Shown: positions 23,641-35,900 of the stretch, piece after piece | Layout of the letters: each line of letters begins with the position of its first letter | How positions within the stretch are numbered: position 1 is the stretch's first letter | From: Parus major | Taxonomy: Eukaryota; Chordata; Aves; Passeriformes; Paridae | Assembly: GCF_001522545.3 (NCBI RefSeq) | Contig: NC_031781.1 | Span: 5,496,911 to 5,560,910, forward strand | Reading direction: 5' to 3' | DNA: 64,000 bases | Translations under genes and position numbers: made by a program | Notes under the pieces: generated by a model | Told to the model about the DNA's origin: nothing | Seen by the model: the letters and a program-made list of their open reading frames with translations, nothing else | The model's database searches: none

Positions 23641-25589
23641 AAAGCAGCAAGGGATCAGATATCTGGCAGCAGGAGAGAGGGGGGTTTCTTGTTTGGGGTT
23701 TGGTTGGGCTGTCTTTTCTAGTTCTTTTTCCAGGTAAAAATGGAAAAAGAGGTTAAGTACCAGGGAAAAAGCTTTATATAGCCCATGCTCTACTTAGGAG
23801 AGTATAAAAGATGATATATTGAAAACATTCCCTGAAAAGAAACAATTCTGATAGCACCACAGGTAAGATAGCTAATGGAAGAATCAAAACATACTGCAGT
23901 ATGTACTGAACATTTCATTAATCTTAAAATGTGATCAGTGCTTACCAAGATAACAAGAAGGAGTTGCAGCTATTTCCTGGATTAATAATCTGATCCAAAG
24001 TAACAGACTATGTTTTAAACAGCTGTGAACTTATAAAGAATTTCAAGTTTAACTAGAGATGTATGTTTTCTGCAATAAAATATGAAAAATAAAATATGAA
24101 AAAGAGGCCTTACCTGTTCAAAATATATAGCAGGGTTATCTCTGCTTCCTCTAATATAAGATTCTCAGATACCCACTACTGTATTAAAATACATTTAAAC
24201 AGTTGGGTTTTACGGAAGATGCTTAAAACAGAACTCATGGTCTGTCTCATGCACAGGGCACCCTCCAGAACAGCCCTTATTTATAAGATGGGAGCAGGGC
24301 TGACTTATTGAGAAGCAAGGACAAGTATAACACTCATAGGAGAGATAGATCTGTTCATGTTGGCTCAAATCCCCGGGCAGCTCCAGAGGACTCCTTACAG
24401 ATTTCCTTTGTAGTCATCTATAAATGCACTTGTTCATCTGGTAAGCTCTCAAATGCTTTTGAAAATCAGACTGTTTCAAGTTTCCACAGGCTCCTCAAGT
24501 GTTAGCTTGCACAGTTATTAATAAGTGATTAACAGAGCTGCTTCAGAAAGAACTAGTGAAGACCTAAGATTTCTTTTAATTACTTTATTCCTAGGATGTT
24601 TGATTTAGAAATTAGCTTTTTCTTCCCAATGATAATTAAGCTTAAGTGAACATAAGCAACCTTGAGTTTTCAGAGAATAGAAGAGCTCTAAAGTACAGGA
24701 AAATTTAGCTTTCTCCAAGAGCCTACCTTAATTGTTCAGTTCAGTCTAAGCTCAAGGAGTTAGGCTTCCTCTGCCAAACTGGGAGCAGAACTGCACTCCA
24801 CTTATGCTCCTCATCTCTGCTTGCTTAAGAAACTCCACTGCATCCTGAAAATTGGCTGCCTCTGTCTTTGTCATCCTTGCACTGACTGCAACATTCCCGG
24901 CTTCTGAAATTCAAAAAGCACAGCCAAGCTCTGCAATAGCATGGGAAAACACTCTGTGAAACCACCAAATTCCTATCACCACTGTGGACTTGCCACTCTT
25001 GGAGAAAACTTGTAACTTGTTTGGACCAGGCCCTGAGCAATCTGTTTGAAGACTGCCCTGTTTAAAGCTTAGCTGTTGGACCTCCAGAGGTCTCTTACAA
25101 CCCAGGTTTCTCTATGTGTTTAAGGGGCACCAGTTTTAAGCAGCATCAGCTGCCATTTAAGTATCAAAACTGTTCTTCCCTTCTCAATCCCATTGGATTT
25201 AGAACATTCTTTCTCAAAGTCTCAATATCTGTCTTCATAATAGTGAGTAGGGAATTTACTGTCATGGGGGAGGCTAAAACTCATTGGGCACAGTAACCAT
25301 CAAGTTAAACATGACAGCTTAGAAAGAAAACCCCTAATATCTAAGCAAAAGTACTTGAAATAATCCTCAAGTTGTGTTTAGAGGCTGCAGATCCTCAGTT
25401 TCCATGACTCAGCTGTATTTCTGGACTAACAATGTTGTTATAGTAGAATGAACTATTTTCTTCTTTCATCTTGCTGCACATTTCATGCTTTACAATGCAC
25501 TCTAGGAACAGAATGTGTGCTGCTGAACTGCCATATGGTATCCTGGAAACACAAGATATAAACTTGAACAAAGACAAGGCCAAAAGAAA

Positions 25590-26354
25590 ACTGTCAAATT
25601 ACACTTTATTTGTATTGACAAGATAGGCAAAAGAAAGACTTTGTGTTCAGAGATACAAATCTATTATTTGCTGACAAAATGCTGATATACCCGCATTAGG
25701 TATTTCCACTTTCAAGACAATCTGAGGGGATCTTTACCAAGATCTTTTGTCCTTGGATAAGGAAAATGAATGCCTGTGAAAATAGTTTCATATGAAAATT
25801 TGTTACTTGCATGTGGCTCAAATTTTTCTGTTAAGTTTGTGATTGGCAGCAAATAATTACACTTGGCCTCAAAGAAAAACATATGTAAAACTGTAAGATC
25901 ATTAAATAATGAGCATTAGCAGCATACCCAAAATACTTCTTGTACAAAGAACATTGCACTTGAACATACACAAGCATTTACCCTTATTTACACATTAGAA
26001 TTTGTATAGAACAGCAAGACTGATATATACAGAAAAATAGTGGAAACCTTAACAGCCCCAGACGACAGAATATCTAGTGTTGACTCCTTAAATTTTCCAT
26101 ACAGTTTCCCAGGATGTCTCATGGGTTTTTTTCCCCACTATATAGTATTGCATAAAAAATAGACTGTACAAGAAGGTCAGTCCCCAGTTAATACTTCAGA
26201 ATATTTCTATGTACTATTACATGTTCACTGCACCAGGGAGCAAGGGAGTCCAGGTCAGCTCCTCATGAAAACAAAGAGAACTTGACAGGTGCTATCTACT
26301 TAAATACTGTGCTTTACCTTGTGATACACACTGAATCACTTGGCTGTGCAGTAA
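25590..26354 (-). other. NISCH: NISCH 3' UTR
   Basis: About 765 nt from the stop codon to the predicted cleavage site. It contains a TGTATATA word on the minus strand (26024-26031) that fits the Pumilio consensus UGUANAUA. The left boundary is inferred from the poly(A) signal, not observed. Confidence 0.7.
25605..25610 (-). terminator. NISCH: NISCH polyadenylation signal AATAAA
   Basis: The minus strand reads AATAAA here, followed about 20-35 nt downstream by a U/GU-rich stretch (TTTTCTTTTGG, then TTGTCTTTGTTC), the expected downstream element. Cleavage is predicted near 25590. Confidence 0.75.
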
Positions 26355-26983
26355 CTACCCAGTGAGTTCCAAAGGCAATTCCCTACCACACAGGATCTCC
26401 CACTGTCTTGCAAGCAATGAAATTAATTTCTCCCTGCTTTCTGCACTTGGGATAAAAATGTACCACTGGATCTCTCTGTTCCTGCTGCCCTCTTGTTTGG
26501 AATTTCCCTTTGGAACACTATCAGCTTCTCCAAAGTGATCCAGTGTTAAATTCTGCATCAGGTCCTGATTCTGAACATCATCAAACACAAATGTAAGGGC
26601 CTGAGGATATGTCTGATACCCCATGAGTACTCTATCTAAATCCCGGATTCGTCTTCCATCTGCAAGCTGATACTTGTCTCTCTTTGGTGGCTCCTTAGCA
26701 AATTCGGGTAGTGGGTAACTGATATAATCTTCATCAAAGAGGAACAAATCAGAGCTGGTCAGTATCAGTGTCTTAGGTTGAAGTGAACTAGTGTTCTGAG
26801 CAGATCCTTCAAAGTGATTTACTTGAAATGCCAACACGTACAGAAGGATGTTGAGGGATGGAAGATTGGTCAAACCATCCATCTTCTCTGCCACTAGAAA
26901 AGCAAGGTCCCCAATTTCCTCTTCATTTGGATAAATAAATTTTACTCTGCTAGAGTGAATCAGTTCATAATTCTCCATTTTTC
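26355..26983 (-). CDS. NISCH: NISCH coding exon 21: C-terminus and stop
   Basis: Residues 1214-1422, stop TAG at 26355-26357. [58 protein letters not shown] and the ending [20 protein letters not shown] plus G are strongly conserved. A short stretch ([18 protein letters not shown]) varies. Acceptor cttgcag. Confidence 0.97.
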
Positions 26984-29900
26984 CTGCAAGAAATACATAT
27001 TATTATATCTCTATTTAGTGCTATACAATACTTTCTTAATGTACTAGGATAAACAAAACCCTTGACAGCTGGCTGCAGCTAGAAGAATTTAAGTTTTGTA
27101 TCAATTGATACATGCTTTTGCTTATAAACAATATTGGAATAATTTTTTTGGCTTGCAGGTCTCTGCTGGAGTCCTTGCATTGCCAACATACATGGTTAAA
27201 AATTTGCAGAAAACTAAGTCCAGGGTGAATGCAAGAAGCCATCACTAACTTCACTTGTGCAAGACTCTCACATACATTTAACAATTGTGCTCACATAAGG
27301 CACATCTAAGAGAATTAAAGTCAGGGAGTTCAGTTAAAGAATCAAATAGGAAATGACTGATGCATAAATGTCTCTCAAAAGAGTTTTTAATCAATACACT
27401 TTAGGTGAAGCCTTAAGAATGATGCCTAAATAAGTCATGACATGTAGAAAAGACCACTCACCTGTGTTTTTACTCCCAAATTCAGAGTAGAAGTCCTTAT
27501 CTACTGGTTCAGGTGAAGGAGTGCGTGCAAGCAGTGACAGAACTGCCATAAGCTGCTGTATGAAGGTGTGAGTGTTGTAACTGTCTCTTGTCAGGCAGGT
27601 GACAATGTGATCTGCGGAATGTCCTGAGGAGAACACACAACATAATTCACTGATCTGTATATGGCACCACCATTTCTTGAACCAACATGCAACTGTCATC
27701 AGAAAAGATTTTTTTAAAAGATTTTTCTCCTGTAAACACACATCATTATTCAGAAATCTTTCAAATTCTTGAAAACAAGAATGGAATCCTTACAAAGCCC
27801 TCAAAAATACATTATTTATCTTAATTTACAATACAATGTATACTCATGATTAAAATACTGCTCTTGGGATTCAAGAAAAAGAAGCTACAGAAAACACCTC
27901 TTCTATGTCACTAATAAAGACAGGGACCTATCTAAAAAAGACTAGAACAAAATAGAACTGGAAAGTCTTAAAGCACAAGATGGACTCACCAGTAATTCGG
28001 AAGTATTGGTCAAACAGGCCAACATTTACTGACTGCAGGTCATTAAGTTTTAGCACAAAGCAGCAAGAGAGGTGGAAAGAACTGTTTTCACAGTCTGAGT
28101 TTTCTTTGTTCCAAAAATCTGTTAAAGAAGTGTATACAATAAAAAGGTCAAAATCAAAAGCTTGTCCTGTCCATAAGCGTAATTTTTATATTATAATCTA
28201 ATACTTATCTCACACTTGGAGAAAGAAATTAAGAAAAATAACATACTTTAACTGAATGCCCACCATGAGGTTCATTACCTTTCAGTTTCCATTTTTGTTA
28301 TGAAAGGGACTATGAAATGACATCAGAGAAAAGCACGGATCCAATGGCAGCTAAAAGGTTTGTCTGAGAAGCAGACATGACTCAAGACCCTGGTTTTTTT
28401 TGAACATAAAAGCCTCATGCAAATACTGAACCCTTTCAACTAGGAGGCCTAAGAATATTGACCAAAATTGGTACTTAGACTGAGGACAAACACACAGAGG
28501 GATTAATTTGGTAACATGGTTAAAGGATCAAAGTAGCTGTTTTACCTGACTGGTTCTCATCTGCATGAATGAAAGAATCATCCAACAGAAAGTAAATAGC
28601 TTTTGTTGAGAGAAGTACACAAGCCATCACTTCCACATTGGGAGTCTTGTAAAACAGAACTGAAGACCACATGAGGTGTCTCAACTCTTCATTTTCCACC
28701 TAAGATGCAAATTTTATTTCATAAATTTTGATATTTCAGATAGTTTCATCACCTTAGAGGCAACTTTAGACCCCCAGAGAAACAACTTCAAAATCTTAAG
28801 CATCTGAACATGCTCTGGTCAAAGAGAGGTAGTTCACCTCAAAGCTGCTAAATGAGGCTACAATGGCATCAACTGAAAACATCTTGTGTTTATATAACAA
28901 AATTATTTTTCTGTTATAAGCAAATTATTCCTTGTTTTCTGACCAAAATCAGAAAAAAAACAGAAAAACATCTCATTTATGAGAAAGACTTTTTACTGCA
29001 GACAAAACTTTAATCACCAGCTGAGCAGTGGCCTCCCAAACCTCAAATCTGTCGAGCCTTCATGTGCTCCTAAGGGTTGGATTCACCGACCCTGGAGAGA
29101 GGACAGGAGCACAGCTTGCCACTACAGCTGCTGTTCCAACTCAGCATCTGTCCAGCTTCTAACTTGATGGGCTTACTGTGAATCCTTAAATGAGTCACCT
29201 GCTTTTTTTGTCAGCTTCTTCTGATGTAAAAAGAGAAGCACATCTTGTGCTCACTTAAAACATTTGGAAGAGAGGTAAGGGAATAATAAAAAATTATCTA
29301 TTTCTCAAGCTTTTCAACTGACATTTGTACTCAGAGCACAGTGATTTATCACTCAAAAAGCCACATCATAAATGTTGGGTAATATTTTTGCTTTTCAGTA
29401 TGTTCCCCAGATATATTTTAATGTTTTTCAGAAATCAGGTTTATCTGTTCATGTTTCTGGAGTACCTGCAGTCATGCACATGTGTTTCAGTCATGCACTG
29501 TATTACAAAAACAAGTCAGAACACTTATTTATTCATTTAGTTAAGAACCATCCCAAAATAATTTAATTCCTGTTATTCTCTTTCCTTTTACAACTTTTTT
29601 CTTTAAAGAGGAGCACTTTTGGAGCAATCACATCTTCAAGACATACACTAGTGTGCTCTCCTGTTCAGCACCACAGGTCCTGATGGCAAAATATGCCTTG
29701 CAGGATCCAAACTGCTGTAGCAGGGAACCCAAATGGAATAACACACAGATTCTTGATCAAAATGCTTCCAGGTTCCCTAAAACCCAATTCTTGTTGCTAA
29801 ATTTGATCAATAAAGTTTTTATAGATACTGTGCAGTACAGAAAGGTCACAAAGCAAGTTTTTGTACATTTGGTGTAGACACAATACCTCTGCAATGTTGC

Positions 29901-32900
29901 TATGGAAAAATTCAACCAGGGCTCTTCCTTTCAGCCCAGCCACATACTGCAGAGACACAGAAACATGAAGGTGAACAGGAATCTGGTTGTCTTCTGTTAT
30001 CTTCTGCATAAGAAACTCAGATGGGTATAAGGACGACAGTGTCAGATGAGGCTTGCAAAAACTAGAAAAGACCCAGAACACAAATTATCAAAATGTAAAG
30101 ATCTATGACAGCAGCAAACACAGATGTCAGGCCATGTCAAGCACTGTGCAAGAAACCTGTCACAGGAATCATTACCTGGCTGCCTGACCGTGTCTGTTTG
30201 CCTCCACAACATGATTTCTTACAGCATCCGATTTGCTTGAAGCTTTGAAAATAATAATAGTCTTAACATCCTGCAGGAGTGTTCTTAAAAGGCTGTAGAC
30301 TCTTAGGAAGTGGAATTTCTCATGAGGTAGAACAAACACTGCTGTAACAAATCTGTATCCAACAAGCAACTCCAGCACATGTCCATCCAAAAATGAACCC
30401 TTCTGCTGGGTGGCACCATGAGCTGGATGCAGCACAAGTGATGCTAATGGAATTCTATTCAGCTTAAAAACACTTCCCAACTCTTCTGGGCCTACCCATT
30501 TACCTGGCAGCAAACTGAAATCCACCTTTACTATGTACAAATGCTGGGGTGTTAGAAATATCCAACATGGATGGACCACACAGGGACTCTGGTCAGAAGA
30601 TTTATATACTGAAGAATAAAGTGCAGAACACAAAACATTCTTTGACCATTCCTTGTTATTGCCAGCTGACTCTGGTTGATGCAAGACTTTCTGAACATTG
30701 GTTTTATTCCCATAAACAAGATATGTTGGGAAACAACCTTTAATTTCAACATCTTCTGCTGAAATGCAATTCAATTCCATAAGCTGACAGAGAAATTCTT
30801 GGAGATTTGCTTTTCTACAGTACCATGTGGAGCTTGGTAACACTGATGAGTAGTGTTGAGAGCAACACGTTTGTAAACAGGAATAAAAGTCTTGAAGATT
30901 CTGAGAGTCTGAAACAACAAACAAGCAGTGGTCATTGCTTTTCAGCTTCAGAGTTAAACAGATTTCTGGCAGGAGAAAGCCAAATTCTATTAGATCAGTG
31001 TAGGGAAAACACAGTGTTAATTTCAAGGCAGAAGGGATGTGCTGGCAATTTCCTCTCAATTCCTGATGAGGAATCTCAAACACAGCTAGCATCTCATCGG
31101 TCAAAACCAAACAGGAAGCAAACTGTCTGAGTCCTTTATGAATGTGAATTGAAAAACTCCAGAGAGTTTTGACTATGTCAACACTCTCCACTGCTATGTT
31201 GTCAGATGATTGAGTATCTGAAGTAGTGCTGAACTCAAAAGTCTGATCTCCTTCATGAAGTCCCATTTCAAAATATCCATCTTCTTTGTCTGTGGTTGTG
31301 GAATTACCAGCAGGGCTTCCTTTATTCTCTGTGGGGGAGGAGGCAGATTTCTGCACAGCCTGCACTATTGAGGCAGAAAGGTGCTGGATAAAGTCTTGGT
31401 TGGTGGCAGTGTAGGACATACAATTAAAAGGCAAGATGATGGTATTACAGGGGTCAGGCACTGCACAGTGTTCTTCCTTTGAACTCTCCAAACTTCAAAA
31501 GAGAAAAGAAGACACAGTAAGTACAAACTTGAGTTTAAAAACAGTTATGGCTACCTACAATTCATGCTGCTGCTTCTCAGAACTTTGATATTTGCTCTTG
31601 TTAATAGAGTTATATCAGTATAATTCTGTAGAATATCTTTGTACTGCACAGCCATTGATTTTAAAGGCTGGTAGTGTATAATTCTATAGAAAGTAAAAAC
31701 TGAAATGTTTAATTCCTCTTTCTTTTCCCATCTTCAGTAAGCACAACCTCACAAGCTACAGGACTAGACAATACAGCTATTGCTGGTTTTGAAACCACCA
31801 ACTGCATTCCAGGGTTCAAAGGTTAAAAACAGTTCAAACCATATTTTGGATTACAAAAATCAGATGCAGAACACAATGAAAGAGACTGTTTTGCCTTAAA
31901 GGCTGGGTTTAAGAGAACAGTATCCATGTTATTACCCAAAAGCTAACAAGGATTTAAACCAGAATTTATTTATGTAGCTTACCACCCATGATGACCACCA
32001 CCATACTCCTTGCTTGAAGCCAATAAAGAAGCAGATGCCTAAGGAGAAGAAAGTAACATCAAGAAGCTGTAAAGTACTCAAGAGTTCAGCACACGTGAGA
32101 AGCAAAGTTAAAGCTGGCTCATGTTTTTTAAAGTCCTGCTGTACTCACAGGCAGCTTAACAGCCACCCCTTGAGGACCCACAAATACTGTTTCAATACTG
32201 GGCATTCGACTATAGCAGAAGGATGAACTCTGCAGCTGACCTGAGAAAAGACCCAAACTGTGACCTAGGCATTGCAGCACTCTACAAACTTTTTCTGAAT
32301 TAGTGTAATAGGAAGCAAAATGGTAAATGAACCTGACAAAGACCAACTACACTGGCAGAAAAGGAAGAAACACCCCCAAGTCTTGCTGTCTTATTCCTTG
32401 AAGCCATGCATATGAAGAGTGCTTCAAATACCACAAATGAAATCGCAAATCAGAAGTTAACAGACAGGAAGAGATTGAAGAAGATAAATTAAGGCCATTG
32501 ACAGAGTTCTTCCACTGTAGCAGCAAGAGAATCACCTTTCAAAAACCGATACTATAATATGATAAGACAATTCTTACACAGCATCTAAATGGCTATTAAA
32601 TGATGTTATACTAGTACTGGATAAACATCTCAAAGCCATAGTGGCAACAATTCTCTGTAACTCTGGTAAACTTGGATTCTGCATTTAATTTATATGCTGC
32701 CAAACCCTCTTGAATCAAATTTGAGGCTGCTTTCATTTCCATTTAAATAGCTCTGAGAACCAAAAAAAAAAAACCTTTACTATGATAATCTAAGTTTAAC
32801 TGAAACTAAGAAGTTTCAGAAGTCATTTTGCAAAAGCTTTAAAAAAACCCTATAATATAAACAGAAGTGTGGCAATTACCTGAATTTTACATCTGGAGTC

Positions 32901-35900
32901 TGGTATTTCAAAGCATCTCTGGGGAACTGTATGGTCTGTAGGAGTCGAACCACTGGATTGCAAAAAACTGCTGGCTAGGACTGTTTCTTCACAAATTATT
33001 TCTAGAACAAATATAAACAGCTCTTTAAATCATAAAAGCAAAACAAAAAAAATGTCTAATAATATCTGCCAATCAAGTTGAATTAAAAATGTATAATCAA
33101 GATCTAGTCATAAATCATTAAATCATAAATCATTAAAGCTAAAGGATATTTTCATACAATAGCCAGGGAAAAAAAAGCAAGCAGAACTTTAGTTTAATCA
33201 AAGTAGTAACTGAAAGCAGCATTACAGACTGCTTCAGCATCTTTCTCGAACTAACAACCAATTTGAATATCAAATTCTGGTGTAAGAAATCTTCACATAA
33301 CTCAGTTTTAACAGAACTAGTCAGCTGCTAGGGTGGCAGACTTCATGAACTTTGTAGCACAGTCCCAGATTTCTGCAAGCTTCAAGTGAACAATATCTAT
33401 AATATCTGTGTACAACCTTCAACCAGATTGAGAAGCTCTGGTCTCTCAAATGCCACTTTAGATATAATCTCACCTTATTTGGAACCTTTTTCAAGGGTTC
33501 AGAGCTGAATCATCAGTAAAATCTTATCATGAGTGAATAAAATGCAACATTCTCAGGGATGTTTGACTTTTTGCCAGTTTGATATTCACAGCACCAAACT
33601 GACACAACAGAGCAAATCAATTTTCAGTATCGCCACTGAGCCAGCCAGCTCAAGTATTTAAATATTCAAATAATCAACAAAATTACAGTGTGGACATGTT
33701 TCTGGCTTGAGCACAAAAACTCCTGTATGTATCTTTCTGGATTGATGATATTCAGCAGATTGCATCAAGACATCTCATGGTCAGAGGAAACACAAGAGGC
33801 ATTTATTACTTGAACAAAATACTGTGTTAGCAAGAAGGAAACTCAAATTGACAGGAAAACTAGAACATCACAGCATTATTTTTGATTTTCTGTTTCCTAT
33901 ATAAATATTTAATCTTTTTCCATAAGCCATTTCCCAATGACATTTAGTATGAATAATATGTCACGGAAACAGATGGTGTCTAGAAAATGCAGAGAAAACA
34001 ATTCATAGAAATAGCATATCAGGAAATTAATTCCATTATTCATGACTTAAGGTCTAACAGTGAAACTAATTGATTAGCATATTTCCATTTTTTTAAAAAA
34101 TAGATTTCTCAAAACTGGTACTTTGAAAACAATCTTTAACAGTTAGATATGTAGCAAATAATCAATTTTTATTTTTGAAGCAAAGAAACAGCCTGCACAG
34201 TCCTCATTTTTCCATTATTTATAAAAGCCTTCCCCAAAATTTTACTGAAGGAATCTTATGGAAAAGGACTACAATAAATAAACCTTGAATCTTATATCAC
34301 TATAGAACTCTTAAGTCCTTTAGAAACAACTGTATTTTCTTTCCTCCCAAGATTTGTTTGCTCCTAGACATTTACTGTAATAGAAAAAAATCTACTGATA
34401 AATAATTTAAACAGTCCCAGGGGTTGCTGACTTGCATTTTTACAGCAAGTCCTGTATAAAACTGCAGGTTGTCCTGCTGTCTCAGGACTGAGACAGTTTG
34501 TCATGTACTTCATATTTTAAAGCAAGCATTGGCTTGATTTTGGAAAAACTGGCATTTTTTCTGCAGATGAAAAATTATCTAGGACTACAAAGGCAAAATA
34601 CACAAATAACAACTAAATCTATATCAAGGTATCTGCCCCTTAATCAAATCCTGTCAGAACAGTTTCATTTTTCTAGAGTGAACGTAGCAACCTCAGAAGT
34701 CACAGCAATGGACTATTTCCAAATATCAAGCTCCTCAGGGATGTTTCTCTGCCTTATCCACCAATCCACTGATTAATGGTAAGAGGAAGCTGTGCCACCC
34801 CAAGAAATTGAGAAGATAATCCCTGCTCTTTTAAATGGGTATGAAGTCTTTTCTCACTGTGCAATTCTACTGCACTTTTCAATCAAACAAAAGCCAAAAC
34901 CAGAAAGTACTTTTCTCTGTTTTTCTCAGCCACAAGTGAACATTCACATAAGTCAGTTCTATGGGCTAAAGAGGAAAGTTAAGTCATTCTAAATTCCTAA
35001 TGCAACAGGCACATTCATTTGAAACCTACAGTAAAAAAAAAACTTGAGGTGAGGTCAGCAGGTACTGTAGAGCACAACAGATGTGCTGAAATCACCAGCT
35101 CAGCCAGAACACTAATCCCACAGGTGTCTTTTACTCATCTCCTTTCTCTATCTTCCCCCTGGTGTGACAGAAATGCAGCTCTTGCAAAAAGCACTAATGG
35201 AACATATGCTTCTTGAGCTCACATTTTGCAGACCAAGAATGGGTAAAGAAACAATTTTAAAGTATGTCTCTGTATGCCACAGTTTTCCATTAAGGCATGA
35301 CTCTAAACCTGGGAATGGCATCTAGCCCTCTGCAGAATGATACAGTAAAAAGTCCTGTACCCAACCTCTCACTCCAGGTATTTACCACTACCGGGAACTC
35401 CAGATCAGTTTTGTTGAGTCACATTCCATACAACTGTCACTTTCAAAGCCAATTCTACCAGGCCTTTGTGCTTGTCTTTAAAGCCCTAAATCCATGCACA
35501 TAATATTCATGTATATCAATGCAGCTTAGAAAAGCAGAACCAAGAGGCTCAGCCCAGCAGCACGATACATACATGATTACCTTGGCTGGAGCTGACAGGA
35601 CGAGGCAGAGAGGGAGAGGAAGGACGAACAGTAAGAGAAGAACAGTTTGATTTGGAGCTGGCAGCAGTGAGCCTGGAGTCCTCACTGATCTAATAAAGAA
35701 AGTATGCAGCAATTAAAGAAAAAAATCTAAATACACAGGACACATGAGATCCTGAACTAAAATAAGTCTACACAAGCTTTCTCAATTTTAGTAAAAGGAA
35801 AGTTAGTGCCAGCTTTTTTTTTTTTTTTTTTTTTTGGTGGGGGTGGTCACCTCCTCTAAGTCTCCATTTTCACACTAGGTGAAATTCCACTAAGAATTCT

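Larger units (their letters stand above)
17499..25589. other. Intergenic spacer between STAB1 and NISCH
   Basis: About 8 kb that should hold the STAB1 promoter near its right-hand gene end (just above 17498) and the NISCH transcription end at its far side. I found no coding exon. It contains a CR1 fragment (23250-23640), a 24-base T run (20755-20778) and a short tandem duplication near 24074-24101. At 17793-17800 the minus strand reads AGAGGAAA, resembling a PU.1/ETS site and so plausible for a macrophage gene, but one short motif is weak evidence. Confidence 0.6.
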
